The notes below the pieces were generated by a model that saw only the letters and a list, made by a program, of their open reading frames with translations, made no database searches and was not told the origin of the DNA. The position numbers were made by a program, and so were the translations under genes. Shown here in pieces: positions 15,378-25,135 of a stretch of DNA of 51,522 bases. Where the stretch lies: positions 1 through 51,522 of the forward strand of contig CAIRQX010000125.1 of NCBI GenBank assembly GCA_903880855.1, given 5' to 3'. The stretch is from an uncultured Burkholderiales bacterium (GTDB taxonomy: Bacteria > Pseudomonadota > Gammaproteobacteria > Burkholderiales > Burkholderiaceae_C). Positions within the stretch are counted from its first letter, which is position 1. Every line of letters starts with the position of its first letter.

Positions 15378-16697
15378 ATGAAAATTTCTGTTTTTGGCAC
15401 TGGTTATGTGGGCTTGGTTCAGGGTGCAATTCTCGCTGACGCCGGCCACCAAGTAATATGCGTGGATATTGACGAGGCCAAGTTAGCCCGTTTACGCAAA
15501 GGCGAAATTCCTATTTTTGAACCCGGCCTAGAGCCATTAGTCAAAGCCAACTTCGCTGAAGGCCGATTGCAATTCACCTCTGACGCGGCTGAAGCGATCG
15601 CCCAATCTGAAATCCAATTCATCGCAGTGGGCACACCGCCCAATGAAGATGGCAGTGCTGATTTGCAGCATGTCTTGAAAGTTGCCAAAACCATCGCCCA
15701 ACATATCGATGGCTATGCGGTGATTGTTGATAAATCGACCGTACCTGTAGGCACTGCAGACAAAGTGAAAGAAGCCGTTGCGCAGGTATTGAAAAAGCGT
15801 GGCGTTAATTTTGAATTCGACGTTGTCTCTAACCCCGAATTTTTAAAAGAAGGTGCAGCCGTTGTCGATTGCCAGCGTCCAGACCGCATCGTGATTGGCA
15901 CCGATAGCCCCCGCGCTGAAAAACTCTTGCGCGAATTGTATGAGCCATTCAACCGCAACCACGACAAAATTTTGGTGATGGGTGTTCGTAGTGCAGAGTT
16001 GACCAAGTACGCGGCCAATTGCATGTTGGCAACTAAGATTAGTTTTATGAATGAGATGGCGAACTTGGCCGAGCGGTTAGGCGCTGATATTGAAGATGTG
16101 CGCCAAGGTATTGGTAGTGACTCGCGCATCGGATACCATTTTATTTACCCTGGTGCTGGTTATGGTGGCAGTTGCTTTCCTAAAGATGTGAGCGCACTGG
16201 TGCATACCGCGCAACAACTCGGGTTCCAACCCAAAGTGCTTGAAGCCGTAGAAGCGCGTAACCATGACCAAAAACGCGTTTTGTTTGACAAAATCAATAC
16301 GTATTTCAAGGGCAACCTCAAAGGCAAAACGATCGCTTTATGGGGCTTGTCTTTTAAGCCGAATACCGACGATATGCGTGAAGCACCCAGCCGCATATTG
16401 ATGGAAGCTTTATGGCAAGCTGGCGCCAAAGTACAAGCCTATGACCCCGCCGCGATGGAGGAGGTGCAGCATATTTATGGTGCACGTGCCGACCTAATGT
16501 TGTGCGGGACCAAAGAAGCGGCACTATCAGGTGCAGACGCTTTGGCCATCATGACGGAGTGGCGCCAATTCAAAGCGCCTGACTTTGATGGCATTCACAA
16601 GGCTTTGAAGAGTCCGGTCATATTTGACGGTAGAAACTTGTACGAACCAGCACGTATGCGCGAGCGTGGATTTAGCTATTTCGGCATAGGAAGATAA
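15378..16697 (+). CDS. ugd: UDP-glucose 6-dehydrogenase
   Basis: A 439-residue NAD-dependent enzyme oxidising UDP-glucose to UDP-glucuronate, a precursor of acidic exopolysaccharide or LPS sugars. The Rossmann motif [12 protein letters not shown] opens the protein. [12 protein letters not shown] lies in the NAD domain, and the catalytic Cys is Cys266 in [29 protein letters not shown] marks the UDP-binding C-terminal domain. Length is normal for the family. It is followed after 4 bases by manC, and together with galU forms a UDP-sugar branch. Confidence 0.97.
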   Translation: MKISVFGTGYVGLVQGAILADAGHQVICVDIDEAKLARLRKGEIPIFEPGLEPLVKANFAEGRLQFTSDAAEAIAQSEIQFIAVGTPPNEDGSADLQHVLKVAKTIAQHIDGYAVIVDKSTVPVGTADKVKEAVAQVLKKRGVNFEFDVVSNPEFLKEGAAVVDCQRPDRIVIGTDSPRAEKLLRELYEPFNRNHDKILVMGVRSAELTKYAANCMLATKISFMNEMANLAERLGADIEDVRQGIGSDSRIGYHFIYPGAGYGGSCFPKDVSALVHTAQQLGFQPKVLEAVEARNHDQKRVLFDKINTYFKGNLKGKTIALWGLSFKPNTDDMREAPSRILMEALWQAGAKVQAYDPAAMEEVQHIYGARADLMLCGTKEAALSGADALAIMTEWRQFKAPDFDGIHKALKSPVIFDGRNLYEPARMRERGFSYFGIGR

Positions 16698-16701
16698 GCC
16701 C

Positions 16702-18144
16702 ATGATTCCAGTCATTCTGTCGGGTGGAAGTGGTTCGCGTTTGTGGCCTTTGTCGCGCTCGATGCGACCCAAGCAGTTCTTAGGAGTGACGGATACGCTG
16801 AGTCTTTTTCAGCTCACTTTGAAACGCTTAGAAGGTACGAACGGCAAATTACCTGTTCACTCCATCATTGTGGCCAACGCAGACCATCGGTTTTTGGTGG
16901 GCGAGCAATGCCGAGAAATGGGTGTTACACCTGCAGATATTTTGTTAGAGCCTGTTGCGCGTAACACGGCACCTGCGATTGCCGCTGCTGCTTTTGCGGC
17001 GTTGGCCACTGCGGCCAAAGGTGAAGACCCCGTTTTATTGGTCTTGCCTTCAGACCATGTGTTTGCCGATGTCCCTGCGTTTCACCGCGCTGTTGCTGTT
17101 GGCGTTAAAGCCGCTGAAGCGGGTGGCATGGTGACATTTGGCATTGTTCCAACGCATGCGGAAACTGGCTATGGTTATGTCAAGGCCGCGCAACCATTGA
17201 ATCCCGAAAAGGCAGTGCCTGTCGAAAAGTTTGTGGAAAAACCTGATCTCGTAACTGCGCAAGCCTATATCCATGACGGTGGGTACACATGGAACAGTGG
17301 CATGTTCATGTTCAAAGCTTCGGTTTTTTTAGAAGAGCTAGCAACTTGTAACCCTGCGATGCATGCGGCGTGTCAAGCAGCATGGAAAGCATCGAAAAAA
17401 GATTTTGAATTTGTGCGATTGGACCCAGAAGCCTTTGCCAAATGTCCGTCTGATTCTGTGGACTATGCAGTGATGGAACGCACTAAAAAAGCAGTGGTGG
17501 TTCCCCTCGATGCAGGTTGGAATGATGTGGGCGCTTGGTCTGCGGTGTGGCAAGTGTTGCCGCAAGATGCACAGGGTAATGCTGTCAGAGGCGACGTCAT
17601 CTTGCATGACACAACCAATAGTTATGTACATGCCGACAGACGATTGGTCTCACTCATCGGTGTGCAAGATTTGGTCGTGGTAGAGACATCGGACGCAGTC
17701 TTGGTCGCGCACAAAGACAAAGCCCAAGACGTGAAAAAAGTGGTGGACCAACTCAAAGCGCAAAAACGTTCGGAAGTGGATTTGCACCGCGAGGTTTTCC
17801 GCCCATGGGGTTCTTACGATTCTGTGGACCATGGCGAGCGTTTTCAGGTCAAGCGCATCACTGTCAATCCAGGGGCAAAGTTGTCGGTGCAAATGCACCA
17901 CCAACGTGCAGAGCATTGGGTGGTGGTTTCTGGAACAGCCTTGGTACGAATAGGTGAAGTAGAGCGCATGGTCACTGAAAACCAGTCGGTCTACATACCT
18001 GTTGGTATCGTCCATTCACTCGAGAACCCTGGCAAAGTTCCTTTGCATTTGATTGAGGTGCAATCGGGCTCTTACTTGGGTGAAGACGATATCGTGCGTT
18101 TTGAAGACAAATATGGGCGCGTAAATTCAGAGAGTTCGAAATGA
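16702..18144 (+). CDS. manC: Mannose-1-phosphate guanylyltransferase / mannose-6-phosphate isomerase
   Basis: A 480-residue bifunctional type II enzyme that makes GDP-mannose. The N-terminal half is the guanylyltransferase ([22 protein letters not shown], residues 5-26; [16 protein letters not shown]). The C-terminal half is a cupin isomerase domain ([40 protein letters not shown]). GGAAG lies 8-9 bases before the ATG. The stop overlaps rfbB as ATGA. No phosphomannomutase gene is in the window, so mannose-1-phosphate must come from a gene elsewhere. Confidence 0.96.
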   Translation: MIPVILSGGSGSRLWPLSRSMRPKQFLGVTDTLSLFQLTLKRLEGTNGKLPVHSIIVANADHRFLVGEQCREMGVTPADILLEPVARNTAPAIAAAAFAALATAAKGEDPVLLVLPSDHVFADVPAFHRAVAVGVKAAEAGGMVTFGIVPTHAETGYGYVKAAQPLNPEKAVPVEKFVEKPDLVTAQAYIHDGGYTWNSGMFMFKASVFLEELATCNPAMHAACQAAWKASKKDFEFVRLDPEAFAKCPSDSVDYAVMERTKKAVVVPLDAGWNDVGAWSAVWQVLPQDAQGNAVRGDVILHDTTNSYVHADRRLVSLIGVQDLVVVETSDAVLVAHKDKAQDVKKVVDQLKAQKRSEVDLHREVFRPWGSYDSVDHGERFQVKRITVNPGAKLSVQMHHQRAEHWVVVSGTALVRIGEVERMVTENQSVYIPVGIVHSLENPGKVPLHLIEVQSGSYLGEDDIVRFEDKYGRVNSESSK

Positions 18145-19214
18145 CAATTTTGGTAACTGGGTGTGCGGGATTTATTGGTAGTAACTTTGTTCACACTTGG
18201 CTGTCCTCGTCCAATGAGTCGGTGATCAACTTAGACAAATTGACCTATGCCGGGAACTTGGCGAACCTAGATGATCTCAAAGGTGACAAACGTCATGTAT
18301 TTGTACACGGTGATATAGGAGACCGTGAGTTGGTAGCAGATTTACTCACCCAATACCAACCGCGTGCAGTGTTGAACTTTGCCGCAGAAAGCCACGTCGA
18401 TCGCTCGATCCATGGGCCTGGAGAATTTATTCAAACCAATGTATTGGGTACTTTCAATTTATTAGAGAGTGTGCGTGCGTACTGGACCAATTTGCCAGAG
18501 AGCCATGGAGACGTAAACCAACAGTCATTCAGGTTCTTACATGTGAGCACGGATGAGGTCTATGGAACTTTGTCAGCTACGGATGCACCTTTCAAGGAAA
18601 CCAATCCCTATGAACCTAACAGCCCTTACTCTGCAAGCAAGGCTGCCAGCGACCATTTGGTGCGTGCTTGGCACCACACCTATGGCTTGCCAGTTCTTAC
18701 TACCAATTGCAGCAACAACTATGGCCCGTATCACTTCCCCGAGAAGTTGATTCCATTGGTCATCTTGAATGCATTGGCAGGAAAACCTCTTCCCATTTAT
18801 GGCGATGGCCAACAAGTGCGTGATTGGTTGTACGTAGAAGACCACTGCCGTGCAATAGCGCGCGTTTTAGAAGACGGCAAAGTGGGTGAATGTTACAACA
18901 TTGGTGGCTGGAATGAAAAGGCCAATCTGGATGTGGTGAACACCCTCTGCAATATTCTGGATGAGTTGCAACCTCGCTCAGATGGCAAACCCTATGCAGA
19001 GCAAATCACTTATGTAAAAGACCGCCCTGGCCACGACAGACGCTACGCGATGGACGCTAGCAAAATGGAGCGTGAACTCGGATGGAAACCTTGCGAAACG
19101 TTTGAGACCGGTATTCGCAAAACCGTGCAGTGGTACCTCGCCAACCAATCGTGGGTCGAAGGCGTGACGAGTGGCGCATATAGACAATGGCTAGATAAGC
19201 ACTATGGTGCGTGA
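18141..19214 (+). CDS. rfbB: dTDP-glucose 4,6-dehydratase
   Basis: A 357-residue extended SDR enzyme, the second step of dTDP-L-rhamnose synthesis. [11 protein letters not shown] is the NAD site, [10 protein letters not shown] is the family signature, and HVSTDEVYG with [12 protein letters not shown] (Tyr-x3-Lys) supplies the catalytic residues. [15 protein letters not shown] and [15 protein letters not shown] confirm RfbB over other epimerases. The start overlaps the manC stop by 4 bases. Part of the rfbBDAC block, which makes rhamnose for O-antigen or exopolysaccharide. Confidence 0.97.
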   Translation: MTILVTGCAGFIGSNFVHTWLSSSNESVINLDKLTYAGNLANLDDLKGDKRHVFVHGDIGDRELVADLLTQYQPRAVLNFAAESHVDRSIHGPGEFIQTNVLGTFNLLESVRAYWTNLPESHGDVNQQSFRFLHVSTDEVYGTLSATDAPFKETNPYEPNSPYSASKAASDHLVRAWHHTYGLPVLTTNCSNNYGPYHFPEKLIPLVILNALAGKPLPIYGDGQQVRDWLYVEDHCRAIARVLEDGKVGECYNIGGWNEKANLDVVNTLCNILDELQPRSDGKPYAEQITYVKDRPGHDRRYAMDASKMERELGWKPCETFETGIRKTVQWYLANQSWVEGVTSGAYRQWLDKHYGA

Positions 19215-19217
19215 GTA

Positions 19218-20141
19218 ATGCCATTAGATAGCAACTCAAGTTACCGCGTTTTATTATTGGGCGCGAATGGCCAACTTGGATTTGCGCTCGGGGGTGCATT
19301 GAAAGCGCTAGGTGAAGTAAAAGCCCTTACGCGTAGCGAAGCAGATTTTTCCAATGCGTTTGCTTTGCGCGATACCTTATTGCCTGTTGTTCAAAAACTC
19401 CAACCCCACGTCATAGTGAATGCTGTTGCGTACACCGCAGTGGACAAAGCCCAAACCGAGCAAGCCATTGCTTTGCAAGTCAATGCCCAATCCGTTGGCA
19501 TATTGGCTGAGTTGGCTCAATCAATAAATGCCGTGCTAGTGCACTACTCAACTGATTATGTTTTTGATGGTGCTGGCAATACGCCTTGGTCAGAGGATGA
19601 CCAAACGAATCCTTTATCTGTTTACGGACAAAGCAAATGGCTAGGCGAATGCGCAGTTCGACAGCATTGCCACAAGCATTTGATATTGCGTACCAGTTGG
19701 GTGGTTGGTGCGCATGGTAATAATTTCTTAAAAACTATGTTGCGATTGGCTGCCGAGCGAGATAGTTTGAAGGTGGTGGCAGATCAAATGGGAGCGCCTA
19801 CCTCTGCTGAGGTGTTGGCAAAAGTTACTGTCGATTTTTTGCAAACTATGTTGCCTGCTGCGCAAGAGGATGCAAGATTTGGAACTTATCACCTTGCGGC
19901 TACTGGCGAAACCTCTTGGCATGCCTATGCGCAATATGTCATCGCTGGTGCTTTAAAACGCGGCGCGCATCTGACATGCAAACCTGAATCGATCGAGCCC
20001 ATACCAACCAGTGCCTATCCATTGCCAGCACCGCGTCCTGCCAATTCGCGTTTGAATACAGAAAAAATACGTTCTACCTTTGGCACAGAGTTGCCTGCAT
20101 GGCAGGTGGGGGTTGATGCCATACTAGACGTCTTGATCTAA
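19218..20141 (+). CDS. rfbD: dTDP-4-dehydrorhamnose reductase
   Basis: A 307-residue SDR protein catalysing the last, NAD(P)H-dependent step to dTDP-L-rhamnose. LLLGANGQLGFAL is the nucleotide site. VNAVAYTAVDKAQTE, HYSTDYVFDGAG and YGQSKWLGE (Tyr-x3-Lys) are the RfbD signatures, and RTSWVVGAHGNNFLKTML is also typical. It starts 3 bases after the rfbB stop. A 77-bp gap separates it from rfbA. Confidence 0.96.
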   Translation: MPLDSNSSYRVLLLGANGQLGFALGGALKALGEVKALTRSEADFSNAFALRDTLLPVVQKLQPHVIVNAVAYTAVDKAQTEQAIALQVNAQSVGILAELAQSINAVLVHYSTDYVFDGAGNTPWSEDDQTNPLSVYGQSKWLGECAVRQHCHKHLILRTSWVVGAHGNNFLKTMLRLAAERDSLKVVADQMGAPTSAEVLAKVTVDFLQTMLPAAQEDARFGTYHLAATGETSWHAYAQYVIAGALKRGAHLTCKPESIEPIPTSAYPLPAPRPANSRLNTEKIRSTFGTELPAWQVGVDAILDVLI

Positions 20142-20218
20142 GCAGGTTGGTCTAACTGCCTCGCTTTTCAACCCTAGTCCTAATCAAATCCTCATTTCCA
20201 TTCAAGTCGCATAAAACC

Positions 20219-21094
20219 ATGACTAAGCAACGCAAAGGCATCATCTTGGCTGGCGGTTCAGGCACCCGCCTTTACCCAGTGACACAAGCGGTGAGCAAAC
20301 AACTCATGCCGGTCTATGACAAGCCCATGATTTATTACCCACTTAGCACTTTGATGCTCAGTGGCATCCGCGAAGTTTTGGTGATCTCCACACCACAAGA
20401 CACCCCGCGCTTTAAAGATTTATTGGGCGATGGAAGTCAGTGGGGCATGCATATTGAATATGCGGTTCAACCAAGCCCAGATGGATTAGCCCAGGCCTTC
20501 ATCATTGGTAAAAGCTTTGTGAACAACCATCCCAGCGCGTTGGTCTTAGGCGACAACATTTTTTATGGCCATGACTTGGTCAAGCAATTGCAAAGCGCGA
20601 ATGCTCGAGAGCATGGTGCGAGCGTATTTGCCTACCATGTGACGGACCCTGAGCGCTATGGTGTAGTGGCGTTTGATGCACACCAGCGTGCTTTATCCAT
20701 TGAAGAAAAGCCTGCACAACCAAAATCTAACTACGCCGTAACAGGCCTGTATTTTTATGACCAACAGGTCTGCGACATTGCAGCCAATGTCAAACCTTCG
20801 CACCGTGGTGAGCTAGAGATCACAGATATCAACAAACGCTATTTAGAGATGGGGCAGTTGAGTGTCGAGATCATGGGCCGCGGATTTGCATGGTTAGATA
20901 CTGGCACGCATGAAAGTTTGATGGAGGCGGCTAGCTTTATTGCTACTTTGCAAAAACGCCAAGGCTTGATGGTGGCATGCCCAGAAGAAATCGCCTTTGT
21001 CCAAAATTGGATCGATGCTGCCGCATTAGAAAAACTAGCTACGCCATTGGCAAAGAACGGCTATGGCCAATACCTTTTGAATTTACTGAAATAA
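20219..21094 (+). CDS. rfbA: Glucose-1-phosphate thymidylyltransferase
   Basis: A 291-residue enzyme for the first step of the rhamnose pathway, forming dTDP-glucose. The N-terminal signature [20 protein letters not shown] and [20 protein letters not shown] are diagnostic. [12 protein letters not shown] carries the metal-binding Asp, and [20 protein letters not shown] completes the active site. Length is typical. Despite a 77-bp gap from rfbD it is in the same direction and probably the same transcript. Confidence 0.97.
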   Translation: MTKQRKGIILAGGSGTRLYPVTQAVSKQLMPVYDKPMIYYPLSTLMLSGIREVLVISTPQDTPRFKDLLGDGSQWGMHIEYAVQPSPDGLAQAFIIGKSFVNNHPSALVLGDNIFYGHDLVKQLQSANAREHGASVFAYHVTDPERYGVVAFDAHQRALSIEEKPAQPKSNYAVTGLYFYDQQVCDIAANVKPSHRGELEITDINKRYLEMGQLSVEIMGRGFAWLDTGTHESLMEAASFIATLQKRQGLMVACPEEIAFVQNWIDAAALEKLATPLAKNGYGQYLLNLLK

Positions 21095-21098
21095 CCAC

Positions 21099-21650
21099 AT
21101 GCCTTACCAAGTTAGTCCCACATCGCTTGACGGCGTTTTAATTCTGGAACCCCAGGTTTTTGGAGATGCACGCGGTTTCTTTTTTGAGAGCTTCAATAGC
21201 CGTGATTTTTTGCATGCTACGGGCTTGGACGTGCAGTTTTTGCAGGACAACCACAGTAAATCTAGTCAAGGTGTCTTGCGTGGATTGCACTATCAAATTC
21301 AACATCCGCAAGGTAAATTGGTGCGCGTCACACAGGGTGAGGTGTATGACGTTGCGGTGGATATGCGACGTTCGTCCAAGCAATTTGGCAAATGGGTCGG
21401 CACGCATTTGAGTGCAGAGAACAAACGCCAGTTGTGGGTGCCTGAAGGTTTTGCCCACGGCTTTGTGGTGCTCAGTGAGACAGCAGAATTTTTATATAAA
21501 ACTACCGACTACTACCACCCAGAGCACGAGCGCAGTGTCTTGTGGTCAGACCCAGATTTAAAAATTCAGTGGCCTTTTAACTTTGACCCTAAATTGGCTG
21601 TCAAAGATGCTCAAGCCCCTTTGTTCAAAGATGCTGAGACTTTTGCGTGA
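21099..21650 (+). CDS. rfbC: dTDP-4-dehydrorhamnose 3,5-epimerase
   Basis: A 183-residue cupin epimerase acting between RfbB and RfbD. FFESFNSRDF, FLQDNHSKSSQGVLRGLHYQ (with the catalytic His), GKLVRVTQGEVYDVAVDMR and WVPEGFAHGFVVLSETAEF are the family hallmarks; the Tyr of YDVAVD and the later Tyr-containing KTTDYY fit the active site. Starts 4 bases after rfbA and closes the nucleotide-sugar block. Confidence 0.97.
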   Translation: MPYQVSPTSLDGVLILEPQVFGDARGFFFESFNSRDFLHATGLDVQFLQDNHSKSSQGVLRGLHYQIQHPQGKLVRVTQGEVYDVAVDMRRSSKQFGKWVGTHLSAENKRQLWVPEGFAHGFVVLSETAEFLYKTTDYYHPEHERSVLWSDPDLKIQWPFNFDPKLAVKDAQAPLFKDAETFA

Positions 21651-21657
21651 CTTGGTG

Positions 21658-21675
21658 GATTGAACTAGTTCAATC
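21658..21675. terminator. 18-bp perfect palindrome between convergent rfbC and the oxidoreductase
   Basis: GATTGAACTAGTTCAATC is perfectly self-complementary (7-bp stem with a 4-base loop) and occupies the 27-bp space between two convergent genes. There is no long T tract on either side, so it may be a weak two-way terminator or a mRNA 3'-end hairpin. Confidence 0.4.
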
Positions 21676-21677
21676 AA

Positions 21678-22652
21678 CTAATTAACCATCACCAACTTAC
21701 CCATTACCCCACGCGAGCCCATCTCCGCATAAGCCTGCTTGAGTTCTGCCATAGGCATGGTTTTGTGAATCACGGGTTTGATTTTTCCTTGGCCATACCA
21801 CTGCGCTAACTCTTGCATCATGGCCGCATTGGCCGCACTTTCACGGCGCGAATAATCGCCCCAAAAAACACCCACGATAGACGCGCCTTTGAGTAAAGCC
21901 AAATTCCAGGGCAATGCTGGAATAGGGCCAGCTGCAAATCCCACCACCAAATAGCGTCCACGCCATGCGATAGATCTGAATGCGGGTTCTGCATAGTCAC
22001 CACCGACAGGGTCGTAAATAACATCAGGTCCTTTGCCGTCAGTCAATTCTTTGAGTCGTTCACGAAAATTGTCTTTGTTGTAGTTAATGGTTGCGTCTGC
22101 TCCTTGCGCAGCACATAGATCACACTTTTCTTGTGTAGAGGCCGCTGCAATCACGCGCGCACCAGAGGCCTTAGCAATTTGAATGGCGGCAGTGCCTACG
22201 CCACCAGCAGCACCCAGTATCAACACTGTTTCACCCGCTTTGAGTTGCCCTCGGTCTAACAAGGCATGGTGCGATGTGGCATAGGTCATGATGAAGGCCG
22301 CTGCATCGACCGATCCGAAACCGGCAGGCAAAGGCATGCAGAGTTTAGCGGGCGCCAATGTGTGTGTTCCAAAGCCACCGGTGCCACTCAGGCATGCCAC
22401 CGCTTGGCCAACTTGTAAATGGGTGACACCTTCGCCCACAGCCTCAACGATTCCCGCATATTCAGAGCCGGGCACAAAGGGCAGGGGCGGTTTCATTTGG
22501 TATTTGTTCTGCACGATCAAGAGATCGGGGAAATTCAAGCTCGCGGCTTCAATGCGAATGCGCACTTCACCTGCTTTGGGTTCAGGAGTGGGAAGCGATT
22601 TCCAAGTGAGGGCATCCACACCGATAGGGTTTTCACAAAGCCATGCGTGCAC
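21678..22652 (-). CDS. NADPH:quinone oxidoreductase-type MDR protein
   Basis: A 324-residue medium-chain dehydrogenase/reductase of the zinc-free quinone oxidoreductase branch. The N-terminal GroES-like domain has ASLNFPDLLIVQNKYQ and VPGSEYAGIVEAVGEGV, with Ser in place of the zinc-ligand His of alcohol dehydrogenases. The Rossmann fold has LILGAAGGVGTAAIQIAK and DVIYDPVGGDY. The start is GTG 22652, supported by AGGAG a few bases upstream. It probably reduces quinones or enone-type acyl compounds with NADPH; the substrate is not determined. Stands alone, convergent with rfbC. Confidence 0.9.
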   Translation of the reverse strand: MHAWLCENPIGVDALTWKSLPTPEPKAGEVRIRIEAASLNFPDLLIVQNKYQMKPPLPFVPGSEYAGIVEAVGEGVTHLQVGQAVACLSGTGGFGTHTLAPAKLCMPLPAGFGSVDAAAFIMTYATSHHALLDRGQLKAGETVLILGAAGGVGTAAIQIAKASGARVIAAASTQEKCDLCAAQGADATINYNKDNFRERLKELTDGKGPDVIYDPVGGDYAEPAFRSIAWRGRYLVVGFAAGPIPALPWNLALLKGASIVGVFWGDYSRRESAANAAMMQELAQWYGQGKIKPVIHKTMPMAELKQAYAEMGSRGVMGKLVMVN

Positions 22653-22704
22653 AAATATCTCCTTTAAATATGTGTGGAGATGATAGGGGATTTGTAATTC
22701 GTAC

Positions 22705-22732
22705 TGGAAGTGTCACGGGGTAACCCTACAAT
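22705..22732 (+). promoter_or_regulatory. Possible sigma-70 promoter of surE
   Basis: TACAAT at 22727-22732 lies 22 bases before the surE ATG, with a weak -35 match TGGAAG at 22705-22710 (16-bp spacer). Only the -10 is convincing. Confidence 0.35.
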
Positions 22733-22753
22733 CATTCGTCTTTGAAAGCTTGC

Positions 22754-23512
22754 ATGAATATTTTGATTTCTAACGACGATGGCTATCAAGCCACTGGTAT
22801 CGTTTCTCTGTATGAAGCCCTGAAAGATTTGGGGCGCGTGGAGGTGGTCGCACCTGAGATAAACAATAGCGCTAAATCCAATGCGTTGACCTTGCATTCG
22901 CCTTTGTATGTGCATCAAGCCAGCAATGGTTTTCGCTATATTAATGGCACACCTGCAGACTGTGTGCATATCGCATTGACGGGTTTGCTGGGGTACAAGC
23001 CTGATTTGGTGGTTTCAGGAATCAACAACGGCGCCAATATGGGCGACGACACGATTTACTCTGGTACGGTGGGCGCTGCGATGGAAGGCTATTTGTTTGG
23101 CATTCCGTCGATTGCGTTTTCGCAAGTAGAAAAAGGTTGGGCACATATTGATGCTGCTGCTGCCAAAGCACGCGCGCTAGTTCAAGACGTGATTGCCAAC
23201 AAGCTCGTTGGAAATGGCGCTTGGTTATTGAATGTGAATGTGCCCAATAAATCTTTGGATCAAATCAAACCACTCAAGGTAACACGATTAGGTAGACGCC
23301 ACGCAGCAGAGCGCGTGATCACCCAAACCAGTCCGCGGGGTGACACGATGTATTGGATTGGCAGTGCTGGCCCCGCCAAAGACGATAGCGATGGTACAGA
23401 TTTCCACGCCACTTTCGAAGGCCATTGCTCTGTCACGCCCTTGCAAGTGGATTTAACCGAGCACGATAGCCTTGCAACATGGGGGCAGCGTTTGAACGGA
23501 CGCCTTGGATGA
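22754..23512 (+). CDS. surE: 5'/3'-nucleotidase SurE
   Basis: A 252-residue survival-protein phosphatase acting on nucleoside 5'- and 3'-monophosphates. The metal-binding ISNDDGYQ at the very N-terminus is the family signature, so ATG 22754 is preferred to a TTG 12 bases upstream. NNSAKSNALTLHSPLY, VVSGINNGANMGDDTIYSGTVGAAMEG and GIPSIAFSQ are also conserved. The stop overlaps the pcm ATG (ATGA), and the surE-pcm-nlpD order is conserved in proteobacteria. Confidence 0.97.
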   Translation: MNILISNDDGYQATGIVSLYEALKDLGRVEVVAPEINNSAKSNALTLHSPLYVHQASNGFRYINGTPADCVHIALTGLLGYKPDLVVSGINNGANMGDDTIYSGTVGAAMEGYLFGIPSIAFSQVEKGWAHIDAAAAKARALVQDVIANKLVGNGAWLLNVNVPNKSLDQIKPLKVTRLGRRHAAERVITQTSPRGDTMYWIGSAGPAKDDSDGTDFHATFEGHCSVTPLQVDLTEHDSLATWGQRLNGRLG

Positions 23513-24255
23513 AAGAGCGGCCGAGTTTTCCCGCCAAACTCGATACGGGTAGCAAATCGCCTGTGCCTAAAGTTGTTCCATCCAACATCGCTATCGGTTT
23601 TGGATTAGATTCTTCCACCGTCCGTGCCCGCATGGTTCAAAAACTAGCGCAGCAAGGTATTGAAGATGCAGGTGTGCTCGAGGCTATGGGGCGGATCGAG
23701 CGACATCTCTTTGTAGACAGTGCATTAGCCAACCAAGCTTATGAAGACACCAGTTTGCCCATAGGTTTGGGTCAAACCATTTCAAAACCCAATGTCGTTG
23801 CTCGCATGATTGCTTTACTCAGAGAAGCGCCTGGCGTGCAAGGGCAAATGATGGGACGTGTGCTCGAAATTGGTACTGGCTGTGGTTACCAAGCCGCTGT
23901 GTTGTCGTTAGTGGCGCGTGAGGTCTACAGCATCGAACGCTTGCGCGGATTACACGACAAGGCCCGCGAAAACTTAAGACCTATGCGCCTACCCAATGTG
24001 CATGTGATTTTTGGAGATGGCATGTTGGGCTATCCCAAAGGTGCGCCTTACAGCGCCATCATTGCCGCCGCTGGGGGCGAAGCCATTCCGCAAACTTGGA
24101 TAGACCAACTCGCTGTAGGCGGGCGGATTGTGGCGCCCATGCAAGATGCCTCAGGGCAACAGGCCTTGGTGGTGATCGATAAGACTGCGCAAGGATTGAA
24201 GCAAGTCTTGTTAGAGCCTGTTCTCTTCGTACCCCTAAAATCGGGGATTGCTTGA
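23509..24255 (+). CDS. pcm: Protein-L-isoaspartate O-methyltransferase
   Basis: A 248-residue SAM-dependent enzyme that starts repair of isoaspartyl damage in aged proteins. The SAM-binding motif is RVLEIGTGCGYQAAVLS. The N-terminal half has GRIERHLFVDSALANQAYEDTSLP (read in parts) and GLGQTISKPNVVARM, the family signatures; AIIAAAGGEAIP is motif II. ATG 23509 is chosen because it overlaps the surE stop; ATG 23479 would extend 34 bases into surE. Residues 1-30 are a variable extension compared with the E. coli protein. Confidence 0.95.
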   Translation: MKERPSFPAKLDTGSKSPVPKVVPSNIAIGFGLDSSTVRARMVQKLAQQGIEDAGVLEAMGRIERHLFVDSALANQAYEDTSLPIGLGQTISKPNVVARMIALLREAPGVQGQMMGRVLEIGTGCGYQAAVLSLVAREVYSIERLRGLHDKARENLRPMRLPNVHVIFGDGMLGYPKGAPYSAIIAAAGGEAIPQTWIDQLAVGGRIVAPMQDASGQQALVVIDKTAQGLKQVLLEPVLFVPLKSGIA

Positions 24256-24271
24256 TGCAGGAGAAATGTGC

Positions 24272-25135
24272 ATGAGACTTGCGGGATATTGGTTGTTGTT
24301 GGCTTTGTTGAGTGCCATGGTGCTCTCTGGTTGCGCCAATAAAAATCGTCCCGCACCTGTAGAAGACCGCTCTCCCAATGCTGCGCGTGCACCTGCCAAG
24401 ATGGTCGCCAGTGCAGATAACGCTGGCAAACCTGGCTACTACAGCGTCAAGTCAGGCGACACATTGATCCGAATTGGCATGGACAACGGACAAAGTTGGC
24501 GTGATATTGCCCGCTGGAACAACATTGAGAACCCCAATCTGATCGAAACAGGACAAGTCTTACGCGTCACGCCGCCCGAAGAAACTGGTGTTGTTGTGCG
24601 TCCTGTGTCTTCCACCAACGTCGTGACGAGTCCAGCACCTGCAAATACAGCCAGTGCACCAGCGCCTGCTTCGAATACTGCTTCTGTCAGGCCGCCTGCT
24701 TCTGCTGCTAATCCTTCTAATGCATCAACACCAACCAACAACTTAGCCAATACTGATTCGGCGGAAGACACGGTTTCTTTCCAATGGCCAACGCGTGGCA
24801 ATGTGCTAGCCGGGTTTGATGAAGTCAAAAACAAAGGTATAGACATTGCCGGAAAAGCAGGGGATCCAGTGCTAGCTGCTGCAGATGGCAAGGTGGTCTA
24901 TGCAGGCTCTGGTTTGCGTGGTTACGGTAATTTGGTCATTCTTAAACACAACAACACCTACTTAACTGCCTATGCGCACAACCAATCTTTGTTGGTGAAA
25001 GAAGACCAAGCGATCAAGCGCGGTCAAAAAATTGCCGAGATGGGTAACAGCGATGCCGATCAGGTGAAGTTGCATTTTGAAATTCGTCGCCAAGGTAAAC
25101 CCGTCGACCCAGCCAAATATTTGCCCGCCAATTGA
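24272..25135 (+). CDS. nlpD: NlpD-type murein hydrolase activator lipoprotein (LysM + degenerate M23)
   Basis: A 287-residue lipoprotein. ATG 24272 is chosen because AGGAGA lies 7 bases upstream. The lipobox is VLSGC. A LysM peptidoglycan-binding domain follows ([14 protein letters not shown] to [12 protein letters not shown]), then an Ala/Pro/Ser-rich linker and a C-terminal M23/LytM domain ([54 protein letters not shown]). The His usually placed before the GxDI motif is Asn here (NKGIDI) and the HxH motif reads KLH, so it should be a non-catalytic LytM factor activating an amidase for cell separation, as NlpD does for AmiC. The pcm-nlpD-rlmD spacing indicates one operon. Confidence 0.92.
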   Translation: MRLAGYWLLLALLSAMVLSGCANKNRPAPVEDRSPNAARAPAKMVASADNAGKPGYYSVKSGDTLIRIGMDNGQSWRDIARWNNIENPNLIETGQVLRVTPPEETGVVVRPVSSTNVVTSPAPANTASAPAPASNTASVRPPASAANPSNASTPTNNLANTDSAEDTVSFQWPTRGNVLAGFDEVKNKGIDIAGKAGDPVLAAADGKVVYAGSGLRGYGNLVILKHNNTYLTAYAHNQSLLVKEDQAIKRGQKIAEMGNSDADQVKLHFEIRRQGKPVDPAKYLPAN

